This document shows positions 32,412-41,099 of a DNA stretch of 43,707 nt, one piece after another. The translations under genes were made by a program, and so were the position numbers. Numbering within the stretch: the first letter of the stretch is position 1; every line of letters starts with the position of its first letter. The DNA comes from JAVBRU01 sp031547595 (GTDB lineage Bacteria > Bacillota > Clostridia > Christensenellales > Aristaeellaceae): the NCBI GenBank assembly GCA_031547595.1, contig JAVBRU010000042.1, positions 1 through 43,707 of the forward strand, in the 5' to 3' direction. A model generated the notes under the pieces. That model ran no database searches, was not told the DNA's origin, and was given only the letters and a program-made list of their open reading frames with translations.

Positions 32412-33335
32412 TCAAAACAAGCTGGTATTGCTCAGCTTTTTGGCGATCATGTTCACAGAAAACAGCAGGATGAAATTGCATGCGGAATTGAACAGCCCCA
32501 CCGCTGCGGAAAAGCTGTACTTGGCATTTTGCATGCCCACTTTATACGTATACGTGGATATAATTTCGCTGACGGAGGTGTTCAAGGGGTTTTGCATCAG
32601 TAGCACCTTTTCCCATCCCACATTAAACATGCCGCCAATGGAGAGCGTCAGCATAATGACAATGGTGGGTACAATGGCGGGCAAATCCACATGCCAGATC
32701 CTCCGCAGCCTGCTGGCACCATCGATGATGGCGGCCTCGTGCAGCTCCGGCGATACGCCGGAGAGCGCCGCCAGATACACAATCGCCCCAAACCCCATTC
32801 CCTGCCAGATACCCGAGAGCACATACATCATCCGGAAATACTGCGCTTTGGCGGTGAACAGCTTGGCCGTGCCGCCCAGGGCCACGATGATTTTGTTCAC
32901 AAACCCGGAGGTAGGCGAAAACATCAGGTTCATCATGCTCACCAGCACCACCACAGAGATAAAATGCGGTGCGAAGGAGGTGGTTTGCACCAGCTTTTTG
33001 AATCGCTTTTTCTCTACTGTATTGAGCAGCAGCGCAAAAATCACGGCGGCCGGGAAGGCCAGCACAATGCTGAGCGCGCTGAGCGCCAGCGTATTGCCGA
33101 TGGTCTTTGCCGCAATGCTGGTGCTAAAAAATTGATTGAAATACTTCAGCCCGGCCCATTCGCTTTGCAATATCCCCAGCCTTGGCGAAAAATTCTTGAA
33201 CGCGATGGTGACGCCATACATCGGATAATAGCAAAAAACAAACAGCCAGATCAACCCAGGCAGCAGCAACAAATACATCTGCCAGTATTGCAGCAACCGC
33301 CGGGGCTTTCTTATTCTTGCTCCAGTTTGCAGCAT
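32412..33335 (-). CDS. Sugar ABC permease (LplB-type)
   Basis: A 307-aa membrane protein, first in the operon. The N-terminal LLQYWQMYLLLLPGLIWLFV is the LplB-family first membrane segment, then FKNFSPRLGI, and the EAA loop HEAAIIDGASRLRRIWHVDL. Start 33335 follows GGAGG and AAGGAAC; the open frame extends to 33452 but that part overlaps the promoter. It pairs with the next permease to carry oligosaccharide. Confidence 0.92.
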   Translation of the reverse strand: MLQTGARIRKPRRLLQYWQMYLLLLPGLIWLFVFCYYPMYGVTIAFKNFSPRLGILQSEWAGLKYFNQFFSTSIAAKTIGNTLALSALSIVLAFPAAVIFALLLNTVEKKRFKKLVQTTSFAPHFISVVVLVSMMNLMFSPTSGFVNKIIVALGGTAKLFTAKAQYFRMMYVLSGIWQGMGFGAIVYLAALSGVSPELHEAAIIDGASRLRRIWHVDLPAIVPTIVIMLTLSIGGMFNVGWEKVLLMQNPLNTSVSEIISTYTYKVGMQNAKYSFSAAVGLFNSACNFILLFSVNMIAKKLSNTSLF

Positions 33336-33408
33336 CGTTCCTTGTCCTCCTACATAAGGCGCCGGCATGAACGTTGTGGACAAACGCATCAACACATTTC
33401 CTGCATTA

Positions 33409-33437
33409 ATTATATGCTCATAAGCACGCAATGTCAT
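33409..33437 (-). promoter_or_regulatory. Promoter of the Lpl/GH9/GH172 operon
   Basis: On the minus strand ATGACA (33432-33437), 17-base spacer, TATAAT (33409-33414). Direct copies of TTTAACA at 33457 and 33498 (plus strand), about 41 bp or four helical turns apart, lie upstream and might bind the divergent AraC regulator. Confidence 0.65.
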
Positions 33438-33530
33438 TATCAGATAACCCACAATGTTTAACAGATATTCATCTTCTTTTGTATAAAATGTGATTCATTT
33501 AACAATTATTATCCATTTTTATTCGATATA

Positions 33531-33559
33531 TTGCGATAATTCCGGGCGCATGTTATACT
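33531..33559 (+). promoter_or_regulatory. Promoter of the AraC regulator and GH116 genes
   Basis: TTGCGA (33531-33536), 17-base spacer, TATACT (33554-33559). Confidence 0.65.
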
Positions 33560-33600
33560 ATTTTCAGTTTTGTGGTTTTTCTGATAAGTTGGAGGGGTTT

Positions 33601-34530
33601 ATGAACGCAATTCTCTGTCCCTATGTGCGAAGAGCCTGGTATAATATCATGCCGCCCGGCAAATCGGTAAACGAGCGCGTGATTTTCGATTATGAGCTGG
33701 TGTATATAAAGGAAGGAAAAGGCCTGATCACCATTGAGGAGCAGGAATACACCTGCTCGCAGGGCGATGTGTATTTGTTTCGCCCCAAACAGCGCCATTC
33801 CATCGGCGCGGTCTATGGCCAGCAGCTTTCCCAGCCGCATATTCACTTTGATCTGCTGTATTATCCCGACCGGGATCAGGTGCCCATCACCTTTCGAAGT
33901 CTAGACCAGATCCTGCCCGAAGAAATGGGGCTGTTCCGCCCTGATGTGCTGGATCTGTTTTTCTCCCCGTTCCCCTGTGTATTTCGCCCCCGCTCCACCA
34001 TATTGTTCGAGAAAAAGCTGTTTGATCTGATCTACACCTTTTCCACCACCATCCAATACGTGGATATTACCAACATCTCTGATGCCCAGATCGAGAACGC
34101 CCGCAAAGAGACCGACCTGCACCTGGAGATGAAGCTGACCCAGTCGTTTCTGCTTTTGTGGGAACAGGTGCTGCAGGAATTGCAGTACAGCAAGAAAGCC
34201 CTGCCCACGCAAGCGGACACCGCAGCACGGCTGAAGCTGTTTATTGAGCAAAATGCGCACCGCAGCATCTCGCTCCATGAGCTGGCCGAGCTGGTGCATT
34301 TCAGCCGGGGCTATGTTTCGCGTATTTTTACGGAGGCCTACAGCCTGCCGCCGCTGCGCTACCATGCCATGATGCGCATCCAACGGGCGCGGCTGATGAT
34401 CCGCTACACCAACCTTTCCCTCACCGAAATTTCCGCCACCCTGGGCTTTGATTCCATCCAGGATTTCAGCCGCGTATTCAAGAAAATCGATGGCGCCGCG
34501 CCTTCCCACTATCAGAATGCAGACGAGTAG
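33601..34530 (+). CDS. AraC-family transcriptional regulator
   Basis: A 309-aa protein. The N-terminal cupin-like sensing part (about 25-110: FDYELVYIKEGKGLITIEEQ, GDVYLFRPKQRHSIGA) has the AraC arm pattern. The C-terminal DNA-binding domain has two helix-turn-helices (about 210-305: ISLHELAELVHFSRGYVSRI and LSLTEISATLGFDSIQDFSR). GGAGGGG precedes ATG 33601, about 7 bases away. It is divergent from the sugar import operon and 46 bases ahead of GH116, so it is likely the locus activator that senses an imported sugar. Confidence 0.92.
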   Translation: MNAILCPYVRRAWYNIMPPGKSVNERVIFDYELVYIKEGKGLITIEEQEYTCSQGDVYLFRPKQRHSIGAVYGQQLSQPHIHFDLLYYPDRDQVPITFRSLDQILPEEMGLFRPDVLDLFFSPFPCVFRPRSTILFEKKLFDLIYTFSTTIQYVDITNISDAQIENARKETDLHLEMKLTQSFLLLWEQVLQELQYSKKALPTQADTAARLKLFIEQNAHRSISLHELAELVHFSRGYVSRIFTEAYSLPPLRYHAMMRIQRARLMIRYTNLSLTEISATLGFDSIQDFSRVFKKIDGAAPSHYQNADE

Positions 34531-34576
34531 CCAAGAAAACCCATTGCCCGCTGGTGTATGAAAGGAGAGTGTGCCT

Positions 34577-36994
34577 ATGTTCCGTATCCGTTCACCCTTT
34601 TCCGCCCGCCTGACCACACTGCCTGCCTATGATCAAACAGCCACAGAGGTTGCCTTTTTGCTGGGCGGTATCGGTACGGGCAATGTATCGGTCGGCTCCC
34701 GCGGGCAGCTGAAGGATTGGGAGATTTTCAATCATCCCGATAAAGGCCGCAAGTTTCCCTACACCTTCTTTGCCGTTCATACGCAGTGCCAGGGGGACAT
34801 CCAAAACCGGAAGCTGGAAGGCCCGCTGATGCCGCCCTATTCCTCCTCGCACGGCCTGCACAGCGCAGAGCTGGGCGGCCTTGCCCATATGCAGGTGAAT
34901 ACGCTGCGCGCAGAATACCCCCTCTGCATGGTGCATTTTGAAGATGACAAGCTGCCCGTAGACATCACGCTGGAGGCCTACACGCCCTTCATTCCGCTGG
35001 AAGCCGAGGATTCGGGCATACCGGGCACCATCATCCGCTATCGGGTGAAAAACACGGCTGGCAGCCCGGCCTTTGTGTCCATTGTGGGCTCCATCACCAA
35101 CATGACCACTGCCCAAGGGGTGACAGACCTTGAGTATGTGCGCTATCACGGCGAAACAAAAAATACCGTGCTGGAGGAGGACGGCCTGCACGGCATCCAT
35201 ATGACCAGTGTGAATACGCCCGCCTGGCACCCCATGCACGCCGGCCTGGCGCTTTGCACCACGGGCGACGCGTATACGGTAAAGCCCAACTTTCTGATGG
35301 GCACCTGGTGGGATGGGCCTCAGGACTTCTGGGATGATTTTTGCACAGACGGACGCCTGACCCCGCTTTCCGCGCAGGGCGGGCGGAACGAAACCATCAT
35401 CATGAATCTGGACCAGCAGCATACCGGTGCGCTGGCTGTGGAGCACACCTTGCAGCCGGGCGAAGAATACGTGTATGAGTTCATTTTGACCTGGTATTTC
35501 CCGAACCGCAAAAAGGCCTGGTTTGAAAACTATGATCCCAAAACCATTGCCGAAACAGAAACCATCCGCAACCATTATGCCCTGCGCTACAGCAGCGCAT
35601 GGGATGTGGCGCGTGCCTTAGCCGACCATATGGAGCGGCTGGAGCGGGATACCATGCTTTTCCACGACGCATTCTTCAGCAGCACGCTGCCCACAGAAAT
35701 ACTGGACGCCGCCTCCGCAAACATCACGGTGCTTCGCAGCACCACCTGCTTCTGGCTGGAAAACGACCTGTTCATGGGCTGGGAAGGCACCTTTGACACC
35801 AACGGTTGCTGCCTGGGCAACTGCACGCATGTGTGGAATTACGAGCAGACCTTGGCCTACCTGTTCCCGGAACTGGAGCAATCCATGCGCCGAACGGAAT
35901 TCATGTGGGAAACAGATGCGGACGGCTGCATGCATTTTCGCGCGCTTCGCATGCTGGAGGGGGTTACCTGGGATTTGCCGCCCGCAACCGACGGCCAGCT
36001 GGGCGCGATTGTGCGCCTGTGGCGGGATTACCGGCTTTCCGGCAATCCGAAGCTCCTGGACGAAATGGGCGATGCCGCGCTGCGCGCCCTGGATTTTTCC
36101 ATTACACACTGGGATGCGGACGGCGACGGCGTGCTGGACAGTCAGCAGCACAACACCTATGATATTGAGTTCTGCGGCATCAACTCCATGACCAACTCCA
36201 TGCTGTATGCCGCCCTCCAAGCGGGCGCGGAAATCGCCCGTGTGCTTGGCCAGCCCGCACGGGCGCAGCAATATCTGGCGCTGTGCCAGCAGGGCAGCGC
36301 CAAAATGGATGCCCTGCTATGGAACGGCGAGTATTATGAGCAGCGCGTTGACGATGTGGAGGAATATAAGTATCAGTTTGGCAAAGGCGTGCTGTCCGAT
36401 CAGTTACTGGGCCAATATGCAGCTTTTATGGCCGGGCTCGGGTATATTTTGCCCAAAGAGCATGTGGATGCGGCGCTGCTGTCCATTCATCACTATAACT
36501 TCTGCCGCAAGGTGGGCGCACTTTCTCATATCCAGCGCACGTATGCCATTGGCGATGAGCCGGGCCTGCTGCTTTGCTCCTGGCCCAGGGGGGGCCGTCC
36601 GCGCTTCCCCTTCATCTATTCGGATGAAGTATGGACGGGCATTGAATACCAGGTTGCCGCCACCCTGTTGTATGCGGGCCATACAGCAGAAGCGCTTGAG
36701 ATTGTCCAGGCCGCCCGCAGCCGTTATAACGGTCATAACCGCAACCCCTTTGATGAGGTGGAATGCGGGCATCACTATGTGCGCAGCATGGCCAGCTGGG
36801 GGCTGATGTTGGGCGCGTCCGGCTTTTCCTGCCAGCCAGATGGCAGCGTTGCTTTTTCTCCGCGCTTTTCACAGGATGATTTCCGCTGCTTCTATTCCAC
36901 GGGCAGCCAGTGGGGTGTGCTGACCCAGCAGCAGGATGCAAAGGGCCGGATCACGCAGCAAATCACCCCCTTGTTTCTGAAGAGCCAAGAGTAG
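34577..36994 (+). CDS. GH116 beta-glucosidase/xylosidase-type hydrolase
   Basis: An 805-aa protein without signal peptide. An N-terminal beta-sandwich begins LLGGIGTGNVSVGSRGQLKD and has DWEIFNHP, then an (alpha/alpha)6 barrel with NCTHVWNYEQTLAYLFPELE, DGQLGAIVRLWRDYRLSGN, HNTYDIEFCGINSMTNS and YSDEVWTGIEYQVAA, the recognisable GH116 (GBA2-like) blocks. GH116 members are retaining beta-glucosidases, xylosidases or glucosylceramidases. ATG 34577 is 9 bases after AAAGGAG; GTG 34571 is too close. It acts in the cytosol on imported oligosaccharide. Confidence 0.88.
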   Translation: MFRIRSPFSARLTTLPAYDQTATEVAFLLGGIGTGNVSVGSRGQLKDWEIFNHPDKGRKFPYTFFAVHTQCQGDIQNRKLEGPLMPPYSSSHGLHSAELGGLAHMQVNTLRAEYPLCMVHFEDDKLPVDITLEAYTPFIPLEAEDSGIPGTIIRYRVKNTAGSPAFVSIVGSITNMTTAQGVTDLEYVRYHGETKNTVLEEDGLHGIHMTSVNTPAWHPMHAGLALCTTGDAYTVKPNFLMGTWWDGPQDFWDDFCTDGRLTPLSAQGGRNETIIMNLDQQHTGALAVEHTLQPGEEYVYEFILTWYFPNRKKAWFENYDPKTIAETETIRNHYALRYSSAWDVARALADHMERLERDTMLFHDAFFSSTLPTEILDAASANITVLRSTTCFWLENDLFMGWEGTFDTNGCCLGNCTHVWNYEQTLAYLFPELEQSMRRTEFMWETDADGCMHFRALRMLEGVTWDLPPATDGQLGAIVRLWRDYRLSGNPKLLDEMGDAALRALDFSITHWDADGDGVLDSQQHNTYDIEFCGINSMTNSMLYAALQAGAEIARVLGQPARAQQYLALCQQGSAKMDALLWNGEYYEQRVDDVEEYKYQFGKGVLSDQLLGQYAAFMAGLGYILPKEHVDAALLSIHHYNFCRKVGALSHIQRTYAIGDEPGLLLCSWPRGGRPRFPFIYSDEVWTGIEYQVAATLLYAGHTAEALEIVQAARSRYNGHNRNPFDEVECGHHYVRSMASWGLMLGASGFSCQPDGSVAFSPRFSQDDFRCFYSTGSQWGVLTQQQDAKGRITQQITPLFLKSQE

Positions 36995-37016
36995 AATCAA
37001 AACCATCGGCTTATAC

Positions 37017-37180
37017 TAGGGCGTGTTTCAAAAGCCATGCCATGCATCTTCGGAGGCTAGAAGCGCCATTTCTGCGTTATCAAACCTTGAAATAGCGGTG
37101 CTATTCCAGCGGTTTTCCGCCTTGAACTGACGCTTTATCCTCGCGAATCTGCACGTCCCGGACTTTTGAAACACGCCCTA
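37017..37180. mobile_element. 160-bp MITE with 16-bp terminal inverted repeats
   Basis: GGGCGTGTTTCAAAAG (37019-37034) and CTTTTGAAACACGCCC (37163-37178) are perfect inverted ends. They are flanked by TA on both sides (37017-37018, 37179-37180), a 2-bp target duplication as made by IS630/Tc1-like or some IS5-group transposases. There is no coding frame inside. It lies 22 bases past the GH116 stop. The rest of the gap up to 37321 holds only a 23-codon frame of no evident meaning. Confidence 0.8.
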
Positions 37181-37321
37181 ATGAAAAAAATTATTGCGTC
37201 CAAAGCAGCGAAAGATTTTACCAGCTGGCAAAGAGCCGCGGTGACGGCGTAAGGAACCGTCTTTTGCGGCTTGGCATAAGACAAGTATTCAAAAAGTGTT
37301 GCGTCAACTGAAAAAAACAAG

Positions 37322-37351
37322 CATCCTATGTATACTGAATCCAGTAGGATG
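37322..37351. promoter_or_regulatory. Inverted repeat over the -10 box of the HipA-like pseudogene
   Basis: CATCCTA (37322-37328) and TAGGATG (37345-37351) flank TATACT (37331-37336). HipB operators have a TATCC..GGATA form, so this looks like a related operator. No hipB-like gene is seen. Confidence 0.4.
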
Positions 37352-37369
37352 ATGAGGTGAGAAAAGCAC

Positions 37370-38371
37370 ATGCGCTACATGCTATTCAACAATGATGTTC
37401 AAGCCGCGACGTTCACAATGAACCGAGGTGCAATAGATTCTTTTTCACCGCAAAAAGAAAACCTATTGCCCATGCCGCTGCGCAGTGCTTCTACAGACAG
37501 CTTCACGCTGTGGCTTCAAGAGCGTTCCATTGACCTAAACTCTTTTCAGCATCGTCAGCTTGCACAAGAGTTGCTGGGAAGCCGCGATAAAACAGCCATT
37601 GCGCTCATGACGCACATGTTTAGCATTTCAGATACCTTCACTTGCTTTGCAGAAGATGAAACATTTATTCCCCCGCAGCCAACTGCTTCATCCTGCAGAT
37701 CAAGAGCAGGTCAGCAATTATATTCTTATATCCAATGACACCTCTTTGCCCCGTGCGCAAATAGCCACACCTAACATATCAACTGATGGTGGGTTCACAA
37801 AAACGTGGAAGTTTGAAAAAGGCGAATGGTGGCTGTATAAGCTGCAATCTACCGCTGCAACTTAGCTCTTCTAGCTGCTGGGTGGGACGCCGCGGAATAC
37901 CAGTTTGTAGGCAGTTATCGAAAACGCATCCGCTCACGGAATTTTGTCAAGAAGGACGAGTTTTTTGAGCCCTACGATTCCCTTCGTTTTATGTTTGATG
38001 ATAAAAGCGATAATGACGAAATCATTTACAGCAACCTTGCTTCCCTTGGTACCACTTTTGAAGCAGCATGGCGGCGAATCTTACTGGCAGCTGCCCTTTT
38101 CTTGAACACCGATCGTCATATGCGCAACTTTGGTGTGATACGCTCAGCCGTTACCGGCGAAATACTTCATATAGCACCCAACTTTGATAACAATCAAGCG
38201 TATCGTGCCAACCCCGGCGGACGTTATTCAGGCGCCATGTTGACTCAGTTTGTGAAAGTACGTGGGTTAACCATCAAAGACAAGGAAGATTCGAAGCAAT
38301 TGCTTGCAGCATGTCGCAAGGATAAATACTTAGAAGACATCTTCCCAGTCGCAGAAGCTTATCTAAAATAA
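37370..38371 (+). pseudogene. HipA-like kinase, frameshifted
   Basis: Three frame segments read as one protein of about 330 residues. The first (37370 to about 37675) has SFTLWLQERSIDLNSFQHRQ. The second (about 37680-37850) has TPNISTDGGFTKTWKFEKGE and WWLYKLQ. The third (about 37850-38371) has NTDRHMRNFGVI (the HipA catalytic loop) and IAPNFDNNQA (metal-binding DFG-like). The first shift falls at a C5 run (37670-37674), the second near 37850. HipA proteins are Ser/Thr kinases of toxin-antitoxin or nutrient-regulation type. The start has GAGGTGA 9 bases upstream. It is either a true pseudogene or two sequencing slips. Confidence 0.75.
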
Positions 38372-38387
38372 ATACGGCAACTCACCC

Positions 38388-38418
38388 AGCGGCTACCCAT
38401 CTTGGGCAGTCGCTTTTC
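38388..38418 (+). terminator. Intrinsic terminator after the HipA-like gene
   Basis: AGCGGCTACCC and GGGCAGTCGCT pair with two mismatches around ATCTT, followed by TTTTCTG. Confidence 0.6.
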
Positions 38419-38456
38419 TGATGCTGCTGCATCCGCCCTCTTTTTTTGCACCTATA

Positions 38457-41078
38457 TTATACTCCGCGCCGCAGCAGCATGGCTAGCATGCGGCGCACAT
38501 TTTCCTGAAGCGTTACGCGGGTCAGTTTTCCCTGCTCCATTGCCTGCAAGAGCGGCATTACCCGCGCATCGTCGTCCGAGCCGGGGGTCAGCCAGCTGAT
38601 GCCGGCGTTCAACGCTTTGATCATATCCACCGTGTCGTAGGAGTTCCAGTCCGTCATGGCAAAGCCGTCAAAGCCAAACTCGCCGCGGAAGATATCCTCC
38701 AATAATTCCGTGTCCTCCGCGCAGAAGGAGCCGTTGAGCGCGTTATAGCCCGTCATGATGGTATCGGCTTTTTCAACGTCCATCGCGGCTTCAAAAGTGC
38801 GCAGATATAATTCGCGCAGAGTGCGCTGGCCCATGATGCTGTGGCTGCGCTTGCGCACGGCCTCGCAGCTATTGGCCGCCACATGCTTATAGCAGCCCAT
38901 CACGCCGGTATCCTGAAACCCTTTGCACTGCCACCCCGCCATCTGGCCGGATAGCAGCGGGTCTTCCGAGAAATATTCCGGATGCCGGCCGTTGAGGGGA
39001 TTGCGGTGCAGGTTCATGGACGGGGCAAGCAGCAAGCCAATGCCGTTTTCCACGGCTTCCTGCGCGATCACCAACCCCACCTGATAGGCCATTTCTTTGT
39101 TGAAGGTAGCACACAGCATGGCGCTGGTGGGCATGCCGATGTTGGGCTTTTGCAGGTTGAGGCCGTTGTTGCCATCCGCGGCGGCCAGCGTGGGGATGCC
39201 GTGTCCAATGGGATACAGCCAGCCCGCCTCACCCCGGTTTTCCATGCTCCAGCCCCGATTGCAGCACACGCTCAGGCGGCACAGCTCCGCATCGGTCAGC
39301 CCCGCCACAAACTGCGGCAGCAGGGATGGATTGCGCTGCACATCCTGATACGTGAGCGCTTGCTCCGGCGCAGCCTTCCCTGCCGGAATCATCCGGTCGC
39401 GGCGAGGGGAGGTTTCAATGCCCATGGCATCCGGGCGAAGTTTCGCAAAGCCGCCCACCGGCCAGGGCTTCTCGGGATTCATCTCTGTGAAAGGCAGCGG
39501 AAATACCATGCAGGGCCGCACCTGCCAAACGATCCTATCTTCGGCCAGCGTAAAGCTGCCGCAGGGCTGCGCTGTGGCAAGGCTCTCCCCCACAAACAGG
39601 CGGTACTCGCCTCTTTCCATCACCCAGGCTGCCTGCTCCTCGTCATAGCTGGCCAGCCACTTGACCGCCACCGTGCAATCCACTTGCACGGCAGCACCAA
39701 GGGGCAGCAATGCAGTCTTTTCAAAGGCGATCAGGCGCTTGGCGGGCTGCCACAGCTTGCCCGCAGGAATCTGCACATACCACTGCGCCACCGTTTTGCC
39801 GGCAACTGCCCCTTCATTCTTCACCCGCAAGGAAAGCTGCAATGCTTCGCCCGTCCATTGTGTCTGCGCATCTTTCAGCCCAAAGCGCGTATACGACAGG
39901 CCGTGCCCAAACCCATACGCCACCGGGCGGCGGAAGGTTTCAAAATACCGGTAGCCCACGCACAGCCCTTCCTCGTAACCCATATCGGCATACACCGGGG
40001 CATCTGTTTGGAGAGGCTTTTCGTTTTCGGAGGGGTTAAAGAAGTTGACGCTGGCGGGCAGATCATGATAATCCAGCGGCCAGGTATCGGGCAGCTTGCC
40101 GCTGGGGCACACGCGGCCATCCAGCACCTCCAAGAGCGCCTGCGCGCCCTGCATGCCATTCAGCCCGCTGTACACCACCGCGTCCGGCGCGATTTGCGCT
40201 TCCCATGCCATCGAAACGGGGTAGGCCACATTGAGGACCACAATCAGGCGCGGGAAGCGCTGGCGCAATGCCTGCAAAAGGTTCAGCTCGTCCGCGCTCA
40301 GGTAATACTCCCCCGCGCAAGGGCGGTTGTCGATATTCTCGCCCGAGCCCCGGGTGAGGATCATCACCGCAGTATCCGAAAACGCCTGCGCTTCCTTCAG
40401 CAAAGCATCCGGGGGCATGTCATTGCTGGGGCAGCGGTAAAAGGCCTCCAGCGCGGCATTGCTTTGAAGGCGGCTGCACTCCCCAATCGCTTGCAGCAGG
40501 CTTTTTAAGTGGCGGGGATTGATTTTGCCCGCACCGGACGGGTAGGCGCGGTATTCTGCCACGCCCCGGCCAAACAGATTGATTTTCGCATCCTGCTCAA
40601 GCGGCAGTACGCCGTTGTTGCAAAGCAGCACCACCGCCTCCCGCGCGGCCTCCAGCGCCACCAGGTCGTGCGCGGCATATTCCGGCAAGTACGCGTTCTT
40701 TCGCGGCAATACGGTGATTTGCATTTCCTGGGGCTGCATCATCAGCCCATCCACATCGATAAAGCCCTCCAGCCGCAGGGTAGCCGTGGTGTCGTAGGTG
40801 TTCAGCACGCCGCGAACCGGCAGGCACAGGATGGGAAAGTCGCCGGAATACAGGGTGCTTGTGAAGGTGCCCTGCCGCAGGAGCTTTCCATCCACCCACG
40901 CCTTTCCATACCCACCCTTCGAGATGGGTTTGGAGAAGGACACCATCACGCAGCCGCTGCTCTGGTGCTCAAACATATGCATGGGGCCGTCAATTTCGTC
41001 AATGTCAAACACCAGGCGGTCGGTCGGGCCTGCCACAGGCGCATCGGTGGGGCCGTGGGGGATGCTGCTAAAATCCAT
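38457..41078 (-). CDS. GH3 beta-glycosidase with swapped domain order
   Basis: An 873-aa protein without signal peptide. In normal GH3 the TIM barrel comes first. Here the order is a beta-rich N-terminus, the alpha/beta sandwich (about 140-370: REAVVLLCNNGVLPL, PSGKLPDTWPLDYHDLP), a FnIII-like domain (about 395-510), and then the TIM barrel (about 600-870) with AADGNNGLNLQKPNI, GCYKHVAANSCE (KH motif) and AMTDWNS with nucleophile D810. Such reversed GH3 enzymes are known from Ruminococcus and Butyrivibrio. AAGGAG precedes ATG 41078. It is the last gene of the operon after AraC and the classical GH3. It is a cytosolic beta-glucosidase or xylosidase. Confidence 0.88.
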   Translation of the reverse strand: MDFSSIPHGPTDAPVAGPTDRLVFDIDEIDGPMHMFEHQSSGCVMVSFSKPISKGGYGKAWVDGKLLRQGTFTSTLYSGDFPILCLPVRGVLNTYDTTATLRLEGFIDVDGLMMQPQEMQITVLPRKNAYLPEYAAHDLVALEAAREAVVLLCNNGVLPLEQDAKINLFGRGVAEYRAYPSGAGKINPRHLKSLLQAIGECSRLQSNAALEAFYRCPSNDMPPDALLKEAQAFSDTAVMILTRGSGENIDNRPCAGEYYLSADELNLLQALRQRFPRLIVVLNVAYPVSMAWEAQIAPDAVVYSGLNGMQGAQALLEVLDGRVCPSGKLPDTWPLDYHDLPASVNFFNPSENEKPLQTDAPVYADMGYEEGLCVGYRYFETFRRPVAYGFGHGLSYTRFGLKDAQTQWTGEALQLSLRVKNEGAVAGKTVAQWYVQIPAGKLWQPAKRLIAFEKTALLPLGAAVQVDCTVAVKWLASYDEEQAAWVMERGEYRLFVGESLATAQPCGSFTLAEDRIVWQVRPCMVFPLPFTEMNPEKPWPVGGFAKLRPDAMGIETSPRRDRMIPAGKAAPEQALTYQDVQRNPSLLPQFVAGLTDAELCRLSVCCNRGWSMENRGEAGWLYPIGHGIPTLAAADGNNGLNLQKPNIGMPTSAMLCATFNKEMAYQVGLVIAQEAVENGIGLLLAPSMNLHRNPLNGRHPEYFSEDPLLSGQMAGWQCKGFQDTGVMGCYKHVAANSCEAVRKRSHSIMGQRTLRELYLRTFEAAMDVEKADTIMTGYNALNGSFCAEDTELLEDIFRGEFGFDGFAMTDWNSYDTVDMIKALNAGISWLTPGSDDDARVMPLLQAMEQGKLTRVTLQENVRRMLAMLLRRGV

Positions 41079-41099
41079 GTTGTCGCTCCTTCAAGCCGG

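Noticed and set aside
33490..33600. 37-residue N-terminal extension of the AraC regulator
   Set aside because: It would run through the promoter at 33531-33559; GGAGGGG supports the start at 33601.
37183..37254. 23-codon frame MKKIIASK... as a HipB remnant
   Set aside because: Too short and without a helix-turn-helix pattern.
38982..40508. 508-codon plus-strand open frame opposite the swapped GH3
   Set aside because: Antisense shadow of the glycosidase; composition is His/Gln/Arg-biased and it has no start site.
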